Position numbers and translations under genes: made by a program
Shown here: piece by piece, positions 60,686 to 64,000 of the stretch
Position numbering within the stretch: the first letter of the stretch is position 1
Layout of the letters: each line of letters begins with the position of its first letter
Assembly: GCA_944322815.1 (NCBI GenBank)
Contig: CALUQB010000008.1
Coordinates: 1 to 64,000, forward strand
Length of the DNA stretch: 64,000 nt
DNA from: an uncultured Bacteroidales bacterium
GTDB lineage: Bacteria; Bacteroidota; Bacteroidia; Bacteroidales; UBA932
Direction of reading: 5' to 3'
Notes under the pieces: model-generated
The model's input: the letters and a program-made list of their open reading frames with translations, nothing else
Databases searched by the model: none
What the model was told of the DNA's origin: nothing

Positions 60686-62527
60686 ATGAGAAATAAGATA
60701 AATCATATTGTATTGGGATCCGCACTTTCTCTGCTCATATCTTCCTGCAGTTTTCTGGAACTGGAGCCGAATGTGATAGAGGCAAGCACATTCTACAACA
60801 GTGAGGAGGAAGTCATCAGAGGACTGGCCGGAGTCTACGGTGCACTGGGCAGCGAGGCTGTCTACGGGAACTATTATTCCCTCATGCTTTCAAATATCGA
60901 TGATCTGAGCTATGCGAACAGAACATCCACGAACAACTTCTCTCAGCTTTATGCCCATGATGCAAGTTCGACTGAAATCTATCAGGCGTGGACAAAACTC
61001 TATGCCGGTATCGGAAATGCGAACTCTTTCATGGAAGCTGTAGAAAACTCGGAATATGACCCTGAACATAAATATTACAACGAAGCCAGGTTCATGAGAG
61101 CCTACTATCATTTCATTCTGGCACAGGCGTGGGGAGATGTTCCCAAAAAGGATCATTCTACCAAGACTCCGGAAGAAGTGATGAGTGCGGCTACTCCTCA
61201 GTATGAACTCCTCAAATGGGTCGCATCAGAGATGGAGGCTTGTCTTCCTCTTGCTGCCGAGACTCTGGAAAACGCTCCTTCACGTGTAGTGAAAGTGACC
61301 ATGCAGGGTATTCTGGCCAGAGTTTATCTCTTTATGGCCGGGGCTTCGATAGAAGGTAACGAGGCTTTCAAGTCCGAATATTACGGAAAGGCACGTGATT
61401 TCGCGTGGGAAGTGATCAAGAGCGCAAGAGGTCTCGAAGGCGCTGCCTCACTGAATATCCAGCTGAATCCAAGCTACTCTCAGGTCTTCATAAACATGAT
61501 AAAGGATACTTATGACAAGACTTACAACGAGTCTCTCTGGGAGGTGGACTTCCTGGGTGACCGTTCCAGCTCCGCTGCCTGGACGAACGGCCGTATCGGT
61601 GATCTCATCGGTCTCCAGAGCAACGGTTCGGACGGATTCTCCGAGTGGGCTTGCAACTATTCCTATGCATATTATAACGGCTCTCTCAAACTCTTCAATC
61701 TGTACTATGAGAAAGACAGGACTGACGAGGATATCGCTCTCATGTCTACCATCGCCACGGATATAGCGGCATCAGGCAAGGTCGGAGTGGATCTTACGGA
61801 TGAGACCGTTGCGGCGAAGTATCACTGGGATCAGAGGCAGGCATGGAACATGTGTCCTTACAATTATAACGGAAATACTCATGTGCCTCCATATCCAGTA
61901 CCTGAATATGATGACGGTACTCATCCTGATCAGGCTGTGAGAAGCTATGACAAGACTCCGTACATAGGGTTCCAGAAAAAAAGTTCGGCAATAGATCCTG
62001 CAACTGCAAGAGGGATAAGGAATTGCGGGAAATGGCGCAGGGAGACTATTTACGAAGCCCAGATGTCAGCAAAGGACCTGTACACCTGCATAAACTATCC
62101 GTTGCTCCGCTATTCCGACGTGCTTCTGATGTTTGCCGAAGCCGACAACGAGTTCAAGGGATCTCCTTCACAGGAAGCTTATGACTGCGTGAAGGAAGTC
62201 CGCGACAGGGCAGGTATCGAAACTCCGGAATTCAGCAATTATTCAGATTATACATCATTCCAGACTTTCGTCAGGAATGAGCGTGGAAGGGAACTCTGCT
62301 TCGAATCTCTCAGAAAGTATGACCTGATCCGCTGGGGTATCTTCGTGGACTCCATGAAAGGCTATCTGACTGATACAGGCAGCCAGGACTGGCCTACAGG
62401 TAATGCCACAGCTACCCAGGCTGCGCAGATCATCGGTCAGAATGTGTCTGAAAGGCATGTGCTTCTGCCAATACCTTCCATAGAGCTGGGAGTGAATACG
62501 AGTCTGACTCAGAACAAACTTTGGTAA
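60686..62527 (+). CDS. SusD/RagB-family surface glycan-binding lipoprotein
   Basis: 613-residue lipoprotein (lipobox LISSC). Helical TPR-type repeats and the SusD-typical segments are present: SFLELEPNVIEASTFYNSEEEV, EARFMRAYYHFILAQAWGDVP and YNEARFMRAY; NYPLLRYSDVLLMFAEADNE; FVRNERGRELCFESLRKYDLIRWG near the C-terminus. It caps the SusC pore and binds the oligosaccharide. ATG 60686 is chosen over TTG 60674 because the latter overlaps the SusC stop region and lacks a leader. Confidence 0.93.
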   Translation: MRNKINHIVLGSALSLLISSCSFLELEPNVIEASTFYNSEEEVIRGLAGVYGALGSEAVYGNYYSLMLSNIDDLSYANRTSTNNFSQLYAHDASSTEIYQAWTKLYAGIGNANSFMEAVENSEYDPEHKYYNEARFMRAYYHFILAQAWGDVPKKDHSTKTPEEVMSAATPQYELLKWVASEMEACLPLAAETLENAPSRVVKVTMQGILARVYLFMAGASIEGNEAFKSEYYGKARDFAWEVIKSARGLEGAASLNIQLNPSYSQVFINMIKDTYDKTYNESLWEVDFLGDRSSSAAWTNGRIGDLIGLQSNGSDGFSEWACNYSYAYYNGSLKLFNLYYEKDRTDEDIALMSTIATDIAASGKVGVDLTDETVAAKYHWDQRQAWNMCPYNYNGNTHVPPYPVPEYDDGTHPDQAVRSYDKTPYIGFQKKSSAIDPATARGIRNCGKWRRETIYEAQMSAKDLYTCINYPLLRYSDVLLMFAEADNEFKGSPSQEAYDCVKEVRDRAGIETPEFSNYSDYTSFQTFVRNERGRELCFESLRKYDLIRWGIFVDSMKGYLTDTGSQDWPTGNATATQAAQIIGQNVSERHVLLPIPSIELGVNTSLTQNKLW

Positions 62528-62545
62528 TAAAACGATATTACACTC

Positions 62546-63583
62546 ATGAAAAAGTCAATATTATTATATTTAACCGTATCTTTGGCCGTGCCTGCGCTTT
62601 TCCCGGCCTGCACGCAGAATGATATATTGTACGATGTGGACTTCAATGTCACTCTGGCTCCGGAGAATACATATTATGCGGGAGATCCCGTGACTTTCAA
62701 TTTCGAGGGCGAGGTGGACAACTTGCTTTTCTACAGCGGAGAATCAGGACATGAATACCGGTATCGTGACAGATACTCTATAGATCACTCGCTGATAAAG
62801 TCTGCTACACTTCATCTTGAAATTCAGCCTCGTTATGGTGCAGGTACGCTTGGTGTATGGTATTCCAGCTCCTTTACCGGTCTTGCCGGAAATGACGGAG
62901 AGGCGGACCGTGCTACGATGGCTCAGCTCGAAGAAGGCGGGATGTCCGGATGGACTCCTTTGACTATTTGGGATGATGAGAATAAAGAGACATCTACGGT
63001 AACCAGGATAGTGGAATTTGATATCACTCAGGCTGTAGAGAATTTTGCTCTGGCTTTTCTGTGGGACCACGAAGGTGTTGATCCGGCAGCAGGAACACAG
63101 AGGCATTATTGGGTAAACGGAAGCGTATCCATCGAGGCCGAAGGTTTCGGTACGATAAATACTGACCTCAGCAGTCTGCTTATGACTAGTGTCATGATGA
63201 ATGAAGAGGAAGAAGATCCGTACCGCAAGAATGACGGGAACGGCTCTATCAGATTCGATACTGACCAGGATATCAACTTCCAGGGCTGTGGCGCTAAGGA
63301 AAAGTCTTACGCACTGAAAGGCTGGGTAGTCACGACTCCGCAGATGCTGAATGCTGTTTCAAATGACACGGGAACAGTCATCAAGAACATGCAGAACTAT
63401 ATGGAGTCGTATTCTTATACTTTTGCAGAGCCTGGTACCTACACCGTGACTTTCGTCGGCAGGAATGTGAACTATGTCGGCTCCAGCGAACAAATCAAGG
63501 AGATGACAGTCACTATTCTCGACAGACCGCTGGATGGCGGTGATGGCGCCGGTGAGACAGATCCGGAGACCCCTGCCGAGTAG
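62546..63583 (+). CDS. DUF5017-type surface glycan-binding lipoprotein
   Basis: 345-residue lipoprotein (lipobox FPAC, Cys about residue 22). The N-terminal DUF5017 region (FNVTLAPENTYYAGDPVTFNFEGE, FYSGESGHEYRYRDR) is all-beta and is commonly found next to SusCD in glycosaminoglycan loci, where it binds glycan. The C-terminus ends in a Gly/Asp/Pro-rich tail (DRPLDGGDGAGETDPETP). It is the last gene of the operon, before a strong terminator. Confidence 0.82.
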   Translation: MKKSILLYLTVSLAVPALFPACTQNDILYDVDFNVTLAPENTYYAGDPVTFNFEGEVDNLLFYSGESGHEYRYRDRYSIDHSLIKSATLHLEIQPRYGAGTLGVWYSSSFTGLAGNDGEADRATMAQLEEGGMSGWTPLTIWDDENKETSTVTRIVEFDITQAVENFALAFLWDHEGVDPAAGTQRHYWVNGSVSIEAEGFGTINTDLSSLLMTSVMMNEEEEDPYRKNDGNGSIRFDTDQDINFQGCGAKEKSYALKGWVVTTPQMLNAVSNDTGTVIKNMQNYMESYSYTFAEPGTYTVTFVGRNVNYVGSSEQIKEMTVTILDRPLDGGDGAGETDPETPAE

Positions 63584-63614
63584 GCGGACTGACTCTGTTG
63601 AGAGTAATTAATAC

Positions 63615-63655
63615 ATTGTTCCGGCAGATCGATAATCTGCCGGAACAATCTTTTT
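63615..63655 (+). terminator. Terminator of the lyase-SusCD operon
   Basis: A perfect 15-bp stem, ATTGTTCCGGCAGAT (63615-63629) and ATCTGCCGGAACAAT (63635-63649), with a 5-base loop and TTTTT at 63651-63655. Confidence 0.92.
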
Positions 63656-63665
63656 ATATGCTATT

Positions 63666-63877
63666 TAACGTCAGTTCGACGAATTATTTTACTCAGTACC
63701 AGAGACTCCGTCGAACTGACGTTACGATTTCTTCGAAATCTCTTTACCTTTTACGTGTCACCCCACCTAAATCCTCCCCTACGTATGGGAGGACTTGCCT
63801 ACGGATTCGTTCCACGAATCCTCTAAAAGAGGTAGTTCTCTGAAATTCACTCCGTTCTTTTCATCGAACTCACGTTA
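63666..63877 (+). repeat. MITE-like element, copy 3
   Basis: 212-bp copy of the element at 13329 and 22551, same orientation as copy 2. It starts with a 16-bp-arm hairpin (63666-63723), contains GATTTCTTCGAAATC and the GGATTCGTTCCACGAATCC hairpin, and ends TTCATCGAACTCACGTTA. It lies 10 bases after the operon terminator. No exact flanking duplication is seen (ATT left, TTT right). Confidence 0.85.
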
Positions 63878-63894
63878 TTTATCCGATTCTTTAT

Positions 63895-63923
63895 CGCTAA
63901 CTCAATATTTTTATGAGTTAGCG
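63895..63923. other. Hairpin upstream of the final reading frame
   Basis: CGCTAACTCA (63895-63904) pairs exactly with TGAGTTAGCG (63914-63923). It lies about 50 bases before the next start codon and ~23 bases before a TATTTTTG -7-like sequence (63946-63953). It may be an operator or a leader structure. Confidence 0.5.
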
Positions 63924-63974
63924 CGCAAAAATCGCGAATTTTTCCTATTTTTGTACTATGAAAATAGGAAAGCG

Positions 63975-64000
63975 ATGGCAGATACAATTATTGGCAGAGC
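63975..64000 (+). CDS. Start of a probable ATP-binding protein (3' partial)
   Basis: ATG 63975 is preceded by AGGAAAGCG, a good Shine-Dalgarno. It encodes MADTIIGRA..., which resembles the start of Bacteroidetes archaeal-type AAA ATPases that begin with an IIGR segment. Only eight complete codons are visible. A competing frame from ATG 63958 (MKIGKRWQI...) cannot be excluded. Confidence 0.4.

Noticed and set aside
63666-63877. Repeat considered as a riboswitch leader for the last gene
   Set aside because: The same sequence occurs twice elsewhere in other orientations and contexts, with terminal inverted repeats, so a gene-specific riboswitch is unlikely.

Overview
The window comes from a member of the Bacteroidota, most likely order Bacteroidales. 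The evidence is promoters of the form TTG-N20/21-TAnnTTTG, a SusC/SusD pair, many lipoproteins of Bacteroidetes-only families (DUF4251, DUF4136, DUF4491, DUF4988/DUF4955, DUF5017) and PurC, PpdK and FolC of Bacteroidales type. The genus cannot be fixed from the sequence alone. No rRNA and no CRISPR array were seen.

Layout. 1-2.0 kb: the tail of an unknown gene, then an AbiEii-type toxin with an XRE antitoxin, flanked by two copies of a ~105-bp repeat. 2.0-7.3 kb: a TonB-dependent receptor and a surface lipoprotein behind a phased TTAACA array resembling a Pho box, then a metallophosphoesterase. 7.3-10.2 kb: a DUF362 ferredoxin protein, a KdgF-like cupin and a fosmidomycin-resistance-type exporter. 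10.5-17.4 kb: porin, imelysin lipoprotein, di-heme (DUF1111) lipoprotein and a fused ResB-CcsA cytochrome c assembly protein, which looks like an envelope iron/heme module. 17.4-22.5 kb: DUF4491, DUF3737, a PatB/MalY aminotransferase, a CDF metal exporter and an orphan sulfatase. 22.9-28.3 kb: PpdK, a PIN-PhoH ATPase and a stand-alone protein with a PurL/AIRS-like domain. 28.6-37.2 kb: remnant of a fimbrial-type gene, FolC, a very large MG2/alpha-2-macroglobulin-like protein and PurC. 37.3-42.4 kb: three small envelope proteins, then ManC, an LpxH-like phosphoesterase and a glycosyltransferase. 42.4-43.5 kb: two tRNA-Lys genes and a YefM/YoeB module with a 36-residue membrane ORF.

43.5-63.6 kb is a polysaccharide utilisation locus whose enzymes point to chondroitin sulfate, dermatan sulfate or hyaluronan. 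A leftward operon encodes a GH88 unsaturated glucuronyl hydrolase, a PL8 lyase, a sulfatase, a PL29-type lyase and a DUF4988 lipoprotein. A divergent rightward operon encodes a second PL8 lyase, SusC, SusD and a DUF5017 surface lipoprotein. The expected sequence is cleavage at the surface by the lyases, import through SusCD, desulfation and release of the unsaturated uronate by GH88. The KdgF-like cupin 45 kb away could process that uronate. No hybrid two-component regulator for the locus lies in the window.

The most notable non-coding feature is a ~211-bp element present three times (13.3, 22.6 and 63.7 kb). It has 18-bp imperfect terminal inverted repeats and several internal hairpins and looks like a MITE. 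Other unusual features are a degenerate 21-bp tandem repeat after the porin gene and tandem 52-57-bp hairpin units after the macroglobulin-like gene.
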